In this document: in pieces, positions 1-11,899 of the stretch
Layout of the letters: every line of letters begins with the position of its first letter
Position numbering within the stretch: the first letter of the stretch is position 1
Source of the DNA: Paguma larvata
Lineage: Eukaryota; Chordata; Mammalia; Carnivora; Viverridae
Length of the DNA stretch: 64,000 nt
Direction: 5' to 3'
Assembly (NCBI GenBank): GCA_030068075.1
Contig: CM057829.1
Coordinates: 88,093,889-88,157,888, forward strand
The notes under the pieces: generated by a model
What the model saw: only the letters and a program-made list of their open reading frames with translations
What the model was told of the DNA's origin: nothing
The model's database searches: none
Translations under genes and position numbers: made by a program

Positions 1-452
1 GTAACCTTGCTTCCCTCACATTCTTCCCCTTTCACCTTTCAGACATTCATTAGCTTGAGCAGACATTTATTAGCTTGAGAACCTTGCTTCCCTCACATTC
101 TTCTCCTTCCCCCTTTTCTGACATGTATTAGGATAAATAACTAACTTTTTCACATAATGGACAGAGACTTCCCGCCAAAGAGCAAACAAAGAAACTCCAA
201 TCAGAGGGCTGCATATGTTCGTATTTCAAATATCGACCAATCAGTCACCCTATAACCTGAAACCTTCCTGTATTATTTGTCTCTGTCTATAAAAACGCTA
301 TACCAGCCCTGTTCGGGGCCTTTTTGCATTACTGGCAGCGGTATGCGAAAGGACCGGGATCGATCCTGAAATAAAACGACCCTTGCCACTTGGCTTTGAC
401 TTTCGACTCTGGTGGTCTCTTGTGGGGGGATTCGAGAATTCGGGCACAACAA
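1..452 (+). mobile_element. endogenous retrovirus LTR, 3' part (probable solo LTR)
   Basis: The sequence shows a CCAAT-type box (near 238), a TATAAAA box (near 290), an AATAAA signal (371-376) and a CA end near 451, in the order U3-R-U5. No internal retroviral region follows, so it is probably a solo or truncated LTR. Its 5' end lies outside the window. The block at 1-26 is repeated at about 78-104, an internal U3 duplication. Confidence 0.7.
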
Positions 453-654
453 TGCATCTGTGTGTGTATTCATATATATGTACCAAATAGAAACATACAG
501 CCCAAAATGCAATAATTTCATTTTACAAGATGAAATAATCTGTATTTGTCATTCTTTTTGTTGTAACATTGCATTTATTATAAAGCTAATTTTTATAAAT
601 AATTGGATACACCTGAAAGTTGTTCACAGAAGACCAGTGTTATGACTAGCTTAA

Positions 655-945
655 GATATTACTTTTCAACTAAGCGAAGTAAGTCAGAGAAAGATACCAT
701 ATGATTTCACTCATGTCCTGTTAAGAAACAAAACAAAGAAAAAGAGACAGAAAAACAGACTTTTAAATATAGATAACAAACTGGTGGTTGCCAGAAAGGA
801 GGTGAGTGGGTGAATGGGTGAAGAGTACACATATCAGTGATGAGTGCTGAGTAATGTATAGAATTGTTGACTCTTACTGTATATCTGAACTAATACAACA
901 TTGTATATTAATTATACTTGAATAAAAAATAATTTTAAAAAGGGT
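655..945 (+). mobile_element. L1 3' end fragment
   Basis: Matches the familiar end of L1 ORF2/3' UTR (AAGTAAGTCAGAGAAAGA ... ATGATTTCACTCATG) and ends in an A-rich tail. Strongly 5'-truncated. Confidence 0.75.
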
Positions 946-965
946 AAAATTAGAGGGAAAACTAT

Positions 966-1145
966 TTTTTAGGTTTATTTATTTATTGGGGGGGGATCAG
1001 CAAGAGAGGGAGAGAGAGAATCCCAAGCAGACACGGCAGCGTCAGCACAGCTCCATGTAGGGCTCAATCCCACTAACCCGTGAGATCATGACCTGAGCCG
1101 AAATCTAGAGTTAGATGCCTAACCAACCGAGCCACCCAGGGCCCC
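966..1145 (-). repeat. felid Can-SINE
   Basis: Reads TTTATTTATT ... GAGCCACCCAGGGCCCC, the reverse complement of the SINE head and tail. Confidence 0.9.
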
Positions 1146-1802
1146 AAGAAAACCCATTTTTAAAAGAAGACACTATTTTTCACACCGAGGGTAGAGATGA
1201 ATTAGGGGGTGGTGACATTGTGAGTCTGATAAGCATTTTCCTGAATGAAATAAAATATCAGGCATGTCAGAAATAGCAAGTATTATAATAGTATTTTAAA
1301 TTTTGTATTAAATTGTATATGTATACATATATCTGTATATACATGATGACCATATGTATATACATATGGTCAAGATGGGAAATGCATGTCAGTAGCTTAA
1401 CATAAAAGTATTTTGTATGTCACATGTCACTACCATCAAGTCTGATATGGATTCTATTGACCTAGGTGGTTGTCCTCCAGATCTTCAAGGATCTGGCATA
1501 TTTTCATCTTTCAACTACTCTAAATTGGTTTTTTGCTTCTGGGCTTCAAATCTTTCTAGAGAGAATTCAGAGCGCTCTCAGTGACTCTTAATCAGTGTTA
1601 AGAAACTTGAAACAGAAACAATACACTCACTTCCTTTCATGACCCGTTGACCAGAATAGGCACATACCTCTAACTTAACTGCAAATGGGGCTGAAAAATG
1701 CAGAGGAACATTTAGCATATTTGATGAACACCTATGTGGACTACACTGTAGATCACAGTCAAACAAGTTCAAAAAGCGGTAGCTTAAGAAACACCAGGCC
1801 AT
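1146..1802. other. unannotated AT-rich stretch with a 24-bp palindrome
   Basis: No gene or recognised repeat. A perfect 24-bp palindrome centred on GTATATAC lies at 1348-1371. The rest looks like ordinary intergenic DNA. Confidence 0.6.
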
Positions 1803-1977
1803 AGGGGCACCTGGGTGGCTCAGTCGGTTGAGTGTTCGACTTCGGCTCAGGTCAGGATCTCTCGAGCCCCACGTTGGGCTCACTGCTATTAGCTTGTCAG
1901 CAAAGAGCCTGCTCCAGATCCTGTGTCTCTCTCTCTCAGTCCCTCCCCCACTTGCACTCTCTCAAAAAATAAATAAA
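1803..1977 (+). repeat. felid Can-SINE
   Basis: Complete element flanked by a 17-bp target-site duplication (1786-1802 and 1978-1994), so a fairly young insertion. Confidence 0.92.
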
Positions 1978-1994
1978 AAGAAACACCAGGCCAT

Positions 1995-3000
1995 TGGCTA
2001 CTTCACAGAGGTTCAGAATTTCTTCAACTCTCTCCGAGGTTTTTGACAGTTTGGTATGTTTCAGAAGATAAGGACACTGTGATAAATTAGTATTGTTAAA
2101 TATTTTGTTGTATGTGCCTCTATTACACTTTGTTTCTTCCACTAGAGCAGTATTGTTTCATATCTAATTCTGCACTCTGCATCCTACAAAACTGTGAGCT
2201 CTTTCATCTTTGTATCCCTATTAGTTCAAGGTATAACACATGGTAGGCAGAGCAGTACTAATATTTGAAATCGACATAACCGAGGGGGGGTGAGGTCCTT
2301 AAAGAAAAGGAATATAACATTATGGACACAAAATTAGGTTCTAAAGTAAGTATTTAGAATGCAAAGTAGAAATGAAACAAATGAATAAGGCCTTGGAGAT
2401 TCAGGTCCTTTCTTCTGTGAACTCTTAGGCAATTTACAAAAAAATATTAAATAGAAATGCTTTCTGTCTGCAACCTGGTTTCTGCGTCCCAACCAGAACA
2501 ACACGTTCCCAGTAGCTCCGATGCTCCCAGTGGCTGTGCAAGTCAGGGACCTGAATAAAGCTCAGGCTTCATTTGTTTCAGGGCAAATCATCTCTGAAGG
2601 CAGCCTGTAAATGTAGGTTGAATTGAATTGTCTTGAACCAAATGCTAATTTAAGCATATCTCTGACAGTGAAGTAGAGAAATTTACAGAAGTTCTTAAAA
2701 TGCCTAGATATCCCAGCTCACCTGGATGCAAAAGATGATGAGCCATGTAAGTTTGCTGATAGTTTTATCAGTAATTTTACTGATATATATATTTTTTAAC
2801 TTTTCTTTATAATTTTAGTATTCTCAGTCCTGACTACTCAATTTAATCACTTACTTAATTTGATCACTAACTGGAATCAATCAGTCTTGTCCTTTCTAAT
2901 TTTGTATTTACGTTGTACTTTTCAAATAGGGATATGATCAATAAATTCTTGATGCTAATATTGATTTTCCTGTGATAAAAAAGTATTTATCCTTTTTCCT
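1995..3000. other. intergenic stretch with an L2-like tail
   Basis: Mostly unique-looking AT-rich DNA. 2190-2260 resembles the 3' end of L2 on +. Nothing else recognised. Confidence 0.4.
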
Positions 3001-3009
3001 AAAATGCCT

Positions 3010-3160
3010 TCTCCAGAAGTATGAATGCTATTTCTCAGAAACTCAAGCCTAGAGATGTAGTAGTTTTGTCAAGCTCACTTAGCTGGTTAGTGGCAAAACA
3101 GCAGGAATCTAGTTCTTCTGATTCCCAGTGCAGTGAGCTTTTCACTCAACCATACGGTTT
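3010..3160 (-). repeat. diverged MIR fragment
   Basis: Antisense MIR pattern (loss of aagctc..cttagctggttagtggc, then a GATTC-type core). Confidence 0.45.
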
Positions 3161-3441
3161 CAATAAAACTATAATGACTAAACTACTATAAACACAGTAT
3201 TTCAGGTTTGTAGTAGAAGTTTCTCTTCCTAAACACTATTATTGGAGACCATCTTCTCACTTTTAATTAAATTTTATTGTAATTTGTTTTGATACTAGTA
3301 GTCTTTATTGTGAAAATATGCTTTCCTCTGTCTAGTCACTCAGTGTGCTTCCCTTTATTTTAATTTCTGGATACCTGTATTTGTGGAAGATGACCAAACC
3401 TCTAACTTATATAAAGCTTACTAGTTAAGAACTCAGTCTCT

Positions 3442-3596
3442 ATGTCTGGGCGGCCCAGTTGGTTAAGCTGTCTGACTCTTGATTTCAGCTCAGGTCATGA
3501 TCTCATAGTTCATGGGATCGAGCCCCAGGCCGGGCTCTGTGCTGACACTGTAGAGCCTGCTTGGGATTCTCTCTCTGCCCCTCCCCCACTTGTGCT

Positions 3597-3631
<35 letters not shown>

Positions 3632-3654
3632 TCAAAATACATAATAAAAATAAG
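3442..3654 (+). repeat. felid Can-SINE
   Basis: Flanked by a 14-bp duplication, AGAACTCAGTCTCT at 3428-3441 and 3655-3668. The head has lost part of the GGGGCGCCTGGG motif. Confidence 0.9.
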
Positions 3655-3667
3655 AGAACTCAGTCTC

Positions 3668-3906
3668 TAAACTAGACCAATCAAGTTCCAGTAATAGCTC
3701 TGCCACTTACTAGTTGTGTAATTATCTTAGTCAGCTCAGACTGCTGCAACAGAATACCACACACCGGGTGGCTTAAGCAACACACATTTATTTCTCACGG
3801 TTCTGGAGGTTGGGTCGTCCAAGATCAAGGTGCCAGCAGATTTGGTTCCTGGGGAGAACTATCTTCCTGGCTTGCAGGTGGGTGCCTTCTCATTGAGTCC
3901 TCACCT

Positions 3907-3945
<39 letters not shown>

Positions 3946-4260
3946 ATGATCATCCTATCATCAGGGCCTCACCCTTACGGTCTCATCTAAACCTAATTCT
4001 TCCCAAAGGCCCCACCTCTAAATGCCCTGGGTGTCAGAACTTCCACATATGAATTTACAGTCAGTCTATGCCAGTAATCTCAGTCAACTACTTAATCACA
4101 CTGAATCTCAGTTTCTTATTCTGTAAAATAGGGATAATCGGATAATCACAGTTCCTAAGTCATAGAGCTCTGGTGAGGTTTAAATGGACCTTGGATGAAA
4201 TTAGAACAGTGCCTAGTACATGGTACTCCCATAACTCTTAGCAGTTAGCCTTTATTATTT
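3668..4260 (+). repeat. MIR split by an old interspersed element
   Basis: 3668-3726 is the 5' half of a sense MIR (GCTCTGCCACTTACTAGT) and about 4077-4260 is its 3' half (CAGTTTCTTATTCTGTAAAA). An ancient element of the 'gactgctgcaacagaatacc' type sits between, with an ATCTCAGTCA-like duplication at its edges. It contains a GA repeat at 3911-3942. Confidence 0.6.
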
Positions 4261-4637
4261 AAAAGAAGCTTAGATTCTACAATCTGGACTATAAAGAACT
4301 CTATTTTCAGAGATAAGGAAAATAGTGCTGCCTTGATACAAAGAAGTACTCTCTTAGTTCTAGCCCTTGACATTTTAATCCCTCTGCACTGCACAGGGAA
4401 CAATAATCAAATATGTTGATTTACAATGTGCCAGTTTATTTAAGCCATTAGGCATTTTTATTCCCTGCATACTTCTAGGTCTGGAGTCCTCAAATAGTTT
4501 AGGGATTCCAGAATTCACTTTCCTGTTTCAATTCGTCTAGAATGGCCTTTGAGAGAACACAATATGTATCATTAAGAAAGCTTAGAGCCAGAGCCTAGTA
4601 TTCTTATAGATTCCCAGGACCCAAAAATGGCCCATTC

Positions 4638-4874
4638 CTTACATTAATTTTTAATGTTTATTTATTTATTTACTTATTTATTTGTTTGTTTGATAGAGAC
4701 AGAGCATGAGTAGAGGAGGGGCAGAGAAAGAGAGAGGGAGACACAGAATCTGAAGCAGGCTCCAGGCTCTGAGCTGTCAGCACAGAGCTCGACACGGGGC
4801 TTGAACCCATGAACCACGAGATCATGACCTGAGCCAAAGTTGGACACTTAACCGACTGAGCCACCCAGGCACCC
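4638..4874 (-). repeat. felid Can-SINE
   Basis: Long (TTTA)n tail start and GAGCCACCCAGGCACCCC end. The flanking AAAAnGGCCCATT sequence is duplicated. Confidence 0.9.
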
Positions 4875-5097
4875 CCAAAACGGCCCATTTCTAAGATTCC
4901 CCAGAACAAAAAATGTCCAAATAATTGGTAAACACCTTAAATCCAGTCAAGGTGACCCAGCTGGGGAAGCTGGTCTGGATAGTGATTGCAACTACAGGTT
5001 AACACTAAGTAATTACATTATTTTGCTTAAACAAGAATGTAAGAAAGGCAAACATGTCGAATATATAAATGGAAGTCAGAAAGGTCAGATTGGCGGA

Positions 5098-5640
5098 GTG
5101 CGTGAGTTTCCTATGGCTGCTATAACAAATTACTATAAACTTAGTGGCTTAAAACAACACACACAATTTTTTTATCTTACAATTCTGGAGCTCAGAAGAC
5201 CTACATGTATGTGTCTTGCTGAGCTAAAATAAAGGTATCAGCTGGGCTGTGTTCCTTTGTAAAATCTCTAGAGGAGAATCTGTTTTTCTTGCCTTTTCCA
5301 GTTTCCAGAGGCTGCCCACATTTGTGGTTAATGGCCCCTTTTATTTTATTTTCTCTCTCTTTTTTTTTTTTTTAACTTTTTAAAGGTGTATTTATTTATT
5401 GTGAGAGAGAGACAGAGGAGGACAGAGAGAGACACACAAGATCCGAAGCAGGCTTCACACTCTGAGCTGTCAGCACAGAGCCCAATGTGGGGCTTGAACC
5501 CTTGAACTGTGAGATTATGACCTGAGCCAAAGTCAGATGCTTAACTGACTAGGCCACCCACGCACCCCATCATTTTAAAAGCTAATAATGCAATTAACTC
5601 TCACAAACCATTACCATCACATAGACTCCTCTGTCCCCCT
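5098..5640 (+). repeat. old interspersed element interrupted by a SINE
   Basis: Starts GGCTGCTATAACAAATTAC and continues after the SINE at 5357-5568. Same broad family as copies at 3.73, 11.90 and 26.53 kb; I do not name it. Confidence 0.5.
5357..5568 (-). repeat. felid Can-SINE
   Basis: Inserted into the older element around it; ends GGCCACCCACGCACCCC. Confidence 0.88.
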
Positions 5641-5761
5641 TTTCCATACATAATGGGAGCCAGGGTTCTCACTGTGAGAGAAAGAAGTTATAAATCATCA
5701 AGGGAAAAAAGAATGAACTCTATGGTAATGATTAGAATGAGAGATTACAGAATTAGCTCTG

Positions 5762-5799
<38 letters not shown>

Positions 5800-5900
5800 T
5801 AGGTATGAAAATAATTATACATTAGTTGGTATATATATGTGTATACATACACATATATGTATATGCAAACATATATATGTGAATATATATATATTTCTTA
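5762..5900. repeat. TA/CA-rich microsatellite
   Basis: TA dinucleotide run followed by CA repeats and further ATATGT variants. Length-variable in all likelihood. Confidence 0.9.
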
Positions 5901-6143
5901 GTTCCCTCTGTTGAGAGGAGTTGGAAACACTGATACCCAATTGCAATGAGTATAGTCACACCCAAATCTTGAATTGTAAATATCACTCTCTAATAAAAGG
6001 AACCCAGGATCCTTAGAGAAATGGCTAATTCTAAGACTGAGCAGAGAAAATACAATGTGGTCCTGACTCATAGTACCAGCAAAGGAGGAAGGAAGTACTC
6101 AAAATATGAAAGATTAGAAATGTGTCAAAACACACAGGAGTCA

Positions 6144-6374
6144 GGGGCACCAGGGTGGCCAGTCAGTTAAGTATCCCACTCTTTGTTTTGGCTCAGCTCA
6201 TGATCTCACGGGTTCATGAGATTGAGCCCTGCATCAGGCTCCATGCTGATAGCACCGAGCCTGCTTGGGATTCTCTCTCTCCCTCTCTCTCTGCCCCTCC
6301 CCTGCTTGTACATGTGTGTGCTCTCTAAATAAATAAATAAGCAACTAAATAAATAAATAAACATTGAAAAAAAA
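6144..6374 (+). repeat. felid Can-SINE
   Basis: Flanked by duplicated ACACAGGAGTCA (6132-6143 and from 6375). Confidence 0.9.
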
Positions 6375-6387
6375 ACACAGGAGTCAA

Positions 6388-6940
6388 CCTGCAAGAAAGC
6401 CCAATAGCCTATGCTGAAACAGTTGGAGCAAAAAAACCAAAATAATGTAGTAATATAACCCACATAACAAAATACATGTACCTGGATCTATACTGATAGA
6501 AACATATAATTGAATAAATGGATAAAAAGAGATAAAACTTTTTAAATGAAGAATCCCAAACAATATATGTAAATATTATCCCCACCAAAAGATGGAACTT
6601 AATTCCTCTGCCCTTGAATATGAGCTGAATTTAGTGGCTTGCTTCCAAAGAATGGATAATGGAAAGAGAAAAATAGTAACTTTATAATGGAAACACCTGG
6701 CAAACACTACTTTAACTAAATGATTAAAATTAACAATAGCAGTGATATATCATGTTGATAGTATATATTCCTGACATAATATTACGAGAGAACACTTTAC
6801 ATCACTTTACACTTCCTTCCAATGGCCCATAACTCCGTAACTTGTCATGAGAAAAAGCATCAGACCCAAGCTGAAAGACGTTCTACAGAATACCTGACTA
6901 GTATTCTTCAAGCTGTCATGGTCTTCAAAAACAAAGAAAA
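6388..6940. other. intergenic, nothing recognised
   Basis: AT-rich sequence without a supported gene or repeat. Confidence 0.4.
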
Positions 6941-7160
6941 GGGCGCCTGGGTGGCTCAGTCGGTTAAGCGTCTGACTTCGGCTCAGGTTATGATCTCATG
7001 GTTCGTGGGTTTGAGCCCCTTCCTTGTCGGGCTCTGTGCTAACAACTTGGCACCTGGAGCCTGCTTCAGATTCTCTGTCTCCCTCTCTCTCTCTCTGCCC
7101 CTCCCCTGTTCACGCTCTGTCTCTCTCCTTCAAAAATAGATAAACATTAAAAAAATTTTA
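6941..7160 (+). repeat. felid Can-SINE
   Basis: Intact GCGCCTGGGTGGCTCAGTCG head. The A-rich site AAAAACAAAGAAAA is duplicated downstream. Confidence 0.92.
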
Positions 7161-7164
7161 AAAA

Positions 7165-7730
7165 ACAACGAAAGACTGGTCACTGACCAGAGAGAACTAA
7201 GGAGACTTGATGACTAAATGTAATGTCCCTGGGTGGGATTCTAGAACAGAAAAAGAGCATTAGTGGGAAAAATCTGTATAAAGTGCAGAATTTAGTTAAT
7301 ACTAGTGCACCAATATTAACCTCTTAATTCTGACAAATGTACCATAGGTATATGAGAAGCTAATATGAGGGAGAATTGGGAAAAGGATATATGGGAACTT
7401 TCTGTACTATCTTTGCAATTTTTCTATAGATTTAAATTATTCTAAAAAAGGTTAATTGTATATATTAAAAATTATATATATTCTAAGTTACAGGGCCGTG
7501 AGGCATGGGATGGAGCAGTATCTCACTTGACCGAATCTAAGGGCAGTGCTGGCTCCCATTTACCTTCCTTGTGGTTGGTTTAGCAAAGGCATGTGACAAT
7601 CCTGGCCAACGGAGGAAAAATCCACTGAGAACTTCTGGGAAAGGACTACCTTGGTCTTAAACTGTAGCATTTGGAGGAAAAAAAAATCAGTCCTTTTTCT
7701 GCTGCTGCTGATTGTTGTAAGCTGTATGGT
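7165..7730. other. intergenic, nothing recognised
   Basis: No gene; possibly old L1-derived sequence near 7370-7460 but too diverged to call. Confidence 0.35.
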
Positions 7731-7946
7731 CAGTGGTTTGTAGCTGGGGGTTATTTTGACCTTCGTGGGACCATTTGGGATTGTCTGCAGACATTTTTGC
7801 TTGTCACAGTTGTGGGGAGGGCATTCTAGCATCTGCCGGGTAGAGGCCAGGGTTGTAGCTAAACATTCTACAATACAGAGGACAGCAACCCCCACAACAG
7901 TGAGTTATCCAGCCCCAAATAGGAACAGTGCCAAGGTCGAGTAACA
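7731..7946 (+). mobile_element. MER5A-like hAT DNA transposon remnant
   Basis: Matches the MER5A pattern from CAGTGGTTTG through GGTAGAGGCCAGGG to the AACAGTGCCAAGG end. Non-autonomous and inactive. Confidence 0.85.
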
Positions 7947-8389
7947 TGACCATATTTTTCTTCTCTTCTTTTCTCTGTTTCTGATGTGATAGGAGGGGGA
8001 ATACCAAGGATTGCAGCACATAATGAAAGGCTTTAAAGGGTCTTATGGGACTATTTCTTTAACGAGAGGTGATTAGGGGCAACACTGGAGGCAGGAGAAT
8101 CAGGTACCCATGGTCAGTAAAAGAATAGTCTTGGGTAACCTGACTTAAAAGTTTAATTTGAAAGTTATAATTCAGCCAAATTGTAATAGAAAATACTTGA
8201 CTTTGGTGAGTTAAAGCTCTACTACTATCTCTCCTTACAAATGATAAATTGAATAATGATTAGAAAACTTTTATTAGGAGTTCTCTTCAAAATTCACATT
8301 ATCAACTATGGAAATCCCTATTCAGTTACTGGGTGATCAATTCCTGATTTTCTATCTATATGAAATCGAATTACCATAGTGAATAATAG

Positions 8390-8960
8390 TTATATGTACA
8401 TATTTTATTTAGTCCTATTAATAAGCCTTTTAAGTAGATTCTATGCTCTTTTTATGGATGATAAAATTTAGGCTGAAAGGTTAAGTAAGGAGCCCAGATC
8501 TGCACACATAGTATGTGGAGCCGGGATGAAATAGCGTGTGTGTATCTGGAGTGGGTATGACTTCTGCTTCCTACTGATACTGCCAAGAAGGAACAAACCA
8601 GCTTTGTGTCAATATCGAATGTATAAGGTCCAGCAACTATCACACTCCCAAAATGCCCTCTCACTGTATTGAGCATTTAATTACTAGTAACCCTCAATAA
8701 ATATGTATTGATAACATTTTTTAAAAATGTACTTGCTGAAATATAACATGTTGTTTAGCACTGGCATGCAGAGCACTGAGCTAAGCATCAGACCAAGATG
8801 CTAACAAGGGGTCTTCTACCCACAGAGGCTTGGACAAATCACTTTCTTTATCTGAGGCTCAGCTTTAAAATCAGAATGAGAATACCTGCTGGGCCTACTT
8901 CCCAATGTTGGGACCATATACGGAATAATTGGAAAATGTGATTTGGTGAATAAGTGAAAG
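8390..8960. repeat. diverged MIR fragments
   Basis: 8395-8560 resembles antisense MIR and 8745-8935 resembles sense MIR. Both are weak matches. Confidence 0.4.
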
Positions 8961-8996
8961 GCTTCACAGTCTCAAATTCAAATTCGAAGAAGCCCA

Positions 8997-9174
8997 GCAG
9001 CACCTGGGTGGTGCCGTCGGTTAAGTTGATTTCTGTTCAGGTCAGGACCTCAGAGTTTGTGAGTTCAGCAGGTTCTGCGCTGATGGTGTGGAGCCTGCTT
9101 GAGATTCTGTCTCTCCTCTCTGTACCTCCTCAGCTTGTGCTCTGTCTCAAAATAAATAAAGTTAAAACAACAAC
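8997..9174 (+). repeat. felid Can-SINE
   Basis: Flanked by AAGAAGCCCA at 8987-8996 and 9176-9185; internally shortened. Confidence 0.88.
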
Positions 9175-9327
9175 AAAGAAGCCCATTAGATAGAGAACCA
9201 CTCCTTTGGAAAAACCAGCTCAAGCCTACTACACAGACTTGAGTATGGTGTAAACCTACCCCAACATCCCGCCAAGACTGACTAATAGCTTCATTCTTTC
9301 ACTGTTTCACTCTGAACCTATTTTTCT

Positions 9328-9553
9328 TTTTTTTTTTTTAATTTTTTAATGTTTTTATTTATTTTTGAGAGCAGGAGAGACAAAGCATGAGCGGGGGAGG
9401 GTCAGAGAGAGAGAGGGAGACACAGAATCCGAAGCAGGCTCCAGGCTCTGAGCTGTCAGCACAAAGCCAGACGTGGGGCTCGAACTCACAGACTGTGAGA
9501 TCGTGACCTGAGCTGAAGTCGGACACTCAACCGACTGAGCCACCCAGGCGCCC
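9328..9553 (-). repeat. felid Can-SINE
   Basis: Perfect 16-bp duplication CTGAACCTATTTTTCT at 9312-9327 and 9554-9569. Confidence 0.94.
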
Positions 9554-9605
9554 CTGAACCTATTTTTCTGACTTTTTTCACTCGATTCCGTCACCTGCTT
9601 CACCC

Positions 9606-9885
9606 AAACTAATCAACTTCTTTTCCAAAGTCATCTTCTGGAGCTAAGGAGAAGAAAGTATGTCATCCAGAGGTTAGACTCTCAGGGACATTCTGTTCAA
9701 AAAACACAGGAAACTTCGGTCCCTTTTTGTTAGCCCGGGCTGCATTAATCATATTTCTTATTTTCTCTATATTATCATGTTTTGACATCTTAAAAAACCT
9801 TTTTGGCTGGGGAGAGACTGCCTTTACCGATGAGGGAGCATAAGCTGACAAGTTGCAAACATTCTGCGTCGCCCCCCAACCCCCA
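9606..9885 (-). pseudogene. broken protein-like open frame, parent not recognised
   Basis: On the minus strand a frame about 75 codons long, with protein-like composition (Lys-rich, containing KRFFKMSKHDNIEK and KKGPKFPVFFEQ), ends at a TGA near 9663. The same frame then continues for another 17 codons (LAPEDDFGKEVD) to a TAG. The single in-frame stop inside otherwise plausible sequence suggests a decayed gene or retrocopy fragment. There is no clear upstream ATG. I could not match it to a family. Confidence 0.3.
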
Positions 9886-10470
9886 GCAACCAGGTAGGAT
9901 ATGTGTGATATTCCTCAGGCACTCCTGGCTGCCCAAGAACAAAGGAAAGGGGTAAACACACGGTTAACTGATAGAGATCATAGTCCTGCAGGACCTAGTC
10001 TCCATCACCTCTCCACAGTGATGTGGGAAACAAAGGCAGAAGGAGATGGTAGATAGAACTAAATTTCCTTATAACCTGTAGCCCTTTGACAAATACTTGA
10101 GGCTGGCAGAGTAAAATGCTTCTACAGGAACTCCTTACAGTCTTAATGTTTTGCTAGAGGGAAAAACAACCTTAGCTTGACAATAGCAAGGTCTCCAGCA
10201 TCCGGAAGTCTTCTTTAGCATATGAAAATCTCACTGGAAACTTCCCCTGGACTTTACCTCCCCCAACTCCACGGTGTATAACCAGTCTCTCCTCATGGTC
10301 CCAGGGCAGATTTTCCTGCCCACAGGTCCTGTCTCCATGCTTCAATAAAATCACCTTTTTGCACCAAAGACGTCTTCAAGAATTCTTTCTTGGTCGTTGG
10401 CTCCAGATCCCACAAACCCCACTATCACCCCCCCAAAACTCATCATTTATCCAGTTCAAAGCATGCCTTT
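9886..10470 (+). mobile_element. probable ERV1-type LTR remnant
   Basis: Promoter-like GTGTATAACC (near 10275), an AATAAA signal (near 10344) and a short pyrimidine-rich U5-like end give an LTR layout in + orientation. No internal viral genes adjoin it. The 5' boundary is uncertain. Confidence 0.5.
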
Positions 10471-10494
10471 AAAATGCAAACTAAACCAATCCAG

Positions 10495-10668
10495 GGGCCA
10501 TCTGCTCAGGTCAAGATCTCAAAGTCCATGAGTACGACCTCTGCTTCAGGGTCTGTGCTGACAGCTCAGAGCCTGGAGCCTGCTTCAGATTCCGTGTCTC
10601 CCTCTCTCTGCCCTTCCCCCACTCACACTTTGTCTCTCTCAAAAAGTAAATATTAAAAATATGTTTTA
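10495..10668 (+). repeat. felid Can-SINE
   Basis: Inserted with a duplication of AATGCAAACTAAnCCAATCCAG on both sides. The head is truncated. Confidence 0.9.
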
Positions 10669-11060
10669 AAAAATGCAAACTAACCAATCCAGAGCCACAG
10701 CTGCTTTATCTAGCTCAGAATACCCCAGGAGGCAATATGCCTCTGCCTTCATCATCCCAGGACCATGTGCCAGACAACTAGAGACCACCCATAGAGCCCC
10801 AAACCCAAGGAAATTATTCAAACTAGCCAGTCTTAAACTGTGCACCCTGCCCTGCCTTGCCTTTCCCACAGGAACCCAAAAAACTCTGGCCTAAATATAC
10901 TGCTTTGCTTCCTGACCAAAACCTAGTATTCCTCCTGTGGCCTTGTGTGGTGAGCTACACGCCTCTTGTTTCTAGGGAAACTGTGAATAACATTCATCTT
11001 CTTTCAATGCCATTGACCTCTCTGCGTCATTACTTAGTCACCTTTTACAATAAGATCTAG
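10669..11060 (+). mobile_element. possible second LTR-like remnant
   Basis: CT-rich sequence with a TAAATATAC box (near 10892) and U5-like end. It continues sequence interrupted by the SINE. Low certainty. Confidence 0.3.
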
Positions 11061-11298
11061 GCACAGAACACAGGCCCAGAAGAGCTTTTCGAAGCCAGAG
11101 GCTAAAGTAGTTTAAGAGGAAGTGGAGTAACTAGTATTATCAGGACTTCCATTTTGGGGTGTGGTTGTCAGGGTGAAGATGTACATATTGCCTGATTCTA
11201 ATTCCTTTAATGATCAGTCCTTAATCTATGTTAAAACATTCACGATGTTTCTTTGTAAGGGATAATGGGACATAATGTTAATCCTACCATTCTTTTTG

Positions 11299-11494
11299 TT
11301 TTTGTTTTTAATGTTTATTTATTTTTGAGAGAGAGAGAAGCACAGAGAGAGACACACACACACAGAATCCGAAGGAGGCTCTAGGCTCCTAGCTGTCAGC
11401 ACAGAGCTTGAAGTGGGGCTTGAACCCATGAACCCTGAGATCATGACCTGAGCTGAAGTCAGACGCCTAACCAACTGAGCCACCCAGGTGCGCC
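11299..11494 (-). repeat. felid Can-SINE
   Basis: Ends GAGCCACCCAGGTGCGCC. Confidence 0.9.
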
Positions 11495-11678
11495 TCTATT
11501 TGTTTTTAATCATTAAACTGAACTCCTTTCTCCTCAGTCACCCTTTTCGCTTAATTTATTGTCTTTGTCTTAATATGTTCTGGGAGTAGGCTGGCGGATT
11601 ACATTCAGAACTTAAAGACCGATCTCCCCTAGTGTATACAATATACCAAGCATTTTAGTCCATTCAGAATGTTTAACA

Positions 11679-11889
11679 TAATGGGGCACCTGGGTGGCTC
11701 AGTCGGTTAAGCATCCAACTTTGGCTCAGGTCATGATCTCACGGTTCATGAGTTTGAGCCCCGCGTGGGGCTCTGTGCTGACAGCTCAGAGCCTGGAGCC
11801 TGCTTCGGATTCTGTGTCTCCCTCTCTCTCTGCCCTTCTGCTCACGCTCTGTCTCTATGTCTCAAAAATAAATAAACGTTAAAAAAAAA
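11679..11889 (+). repeat. felid Can-SINE
   Basis: 13-bp duplication AGAATGTTTAACA at 11666-11678 and 11890-11902; well preserved. Confidence 0.94.
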
Positions 11890-11899
11890 AGAATGTTTA

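Noticed and set aside
3911..3942. Possible CRISPR-like or regulatory repeat
   Set aside because: Plain GA microsatellite; no spaced repeat array exists anywhere in the window, and the genome is mammalian.
9355..9603. Recurrent '[26 protein letters not shown]'-type peptides in many frames
   Set aside because: They are translations of the felid SINE, present wherever a copy lies, and not proteins.
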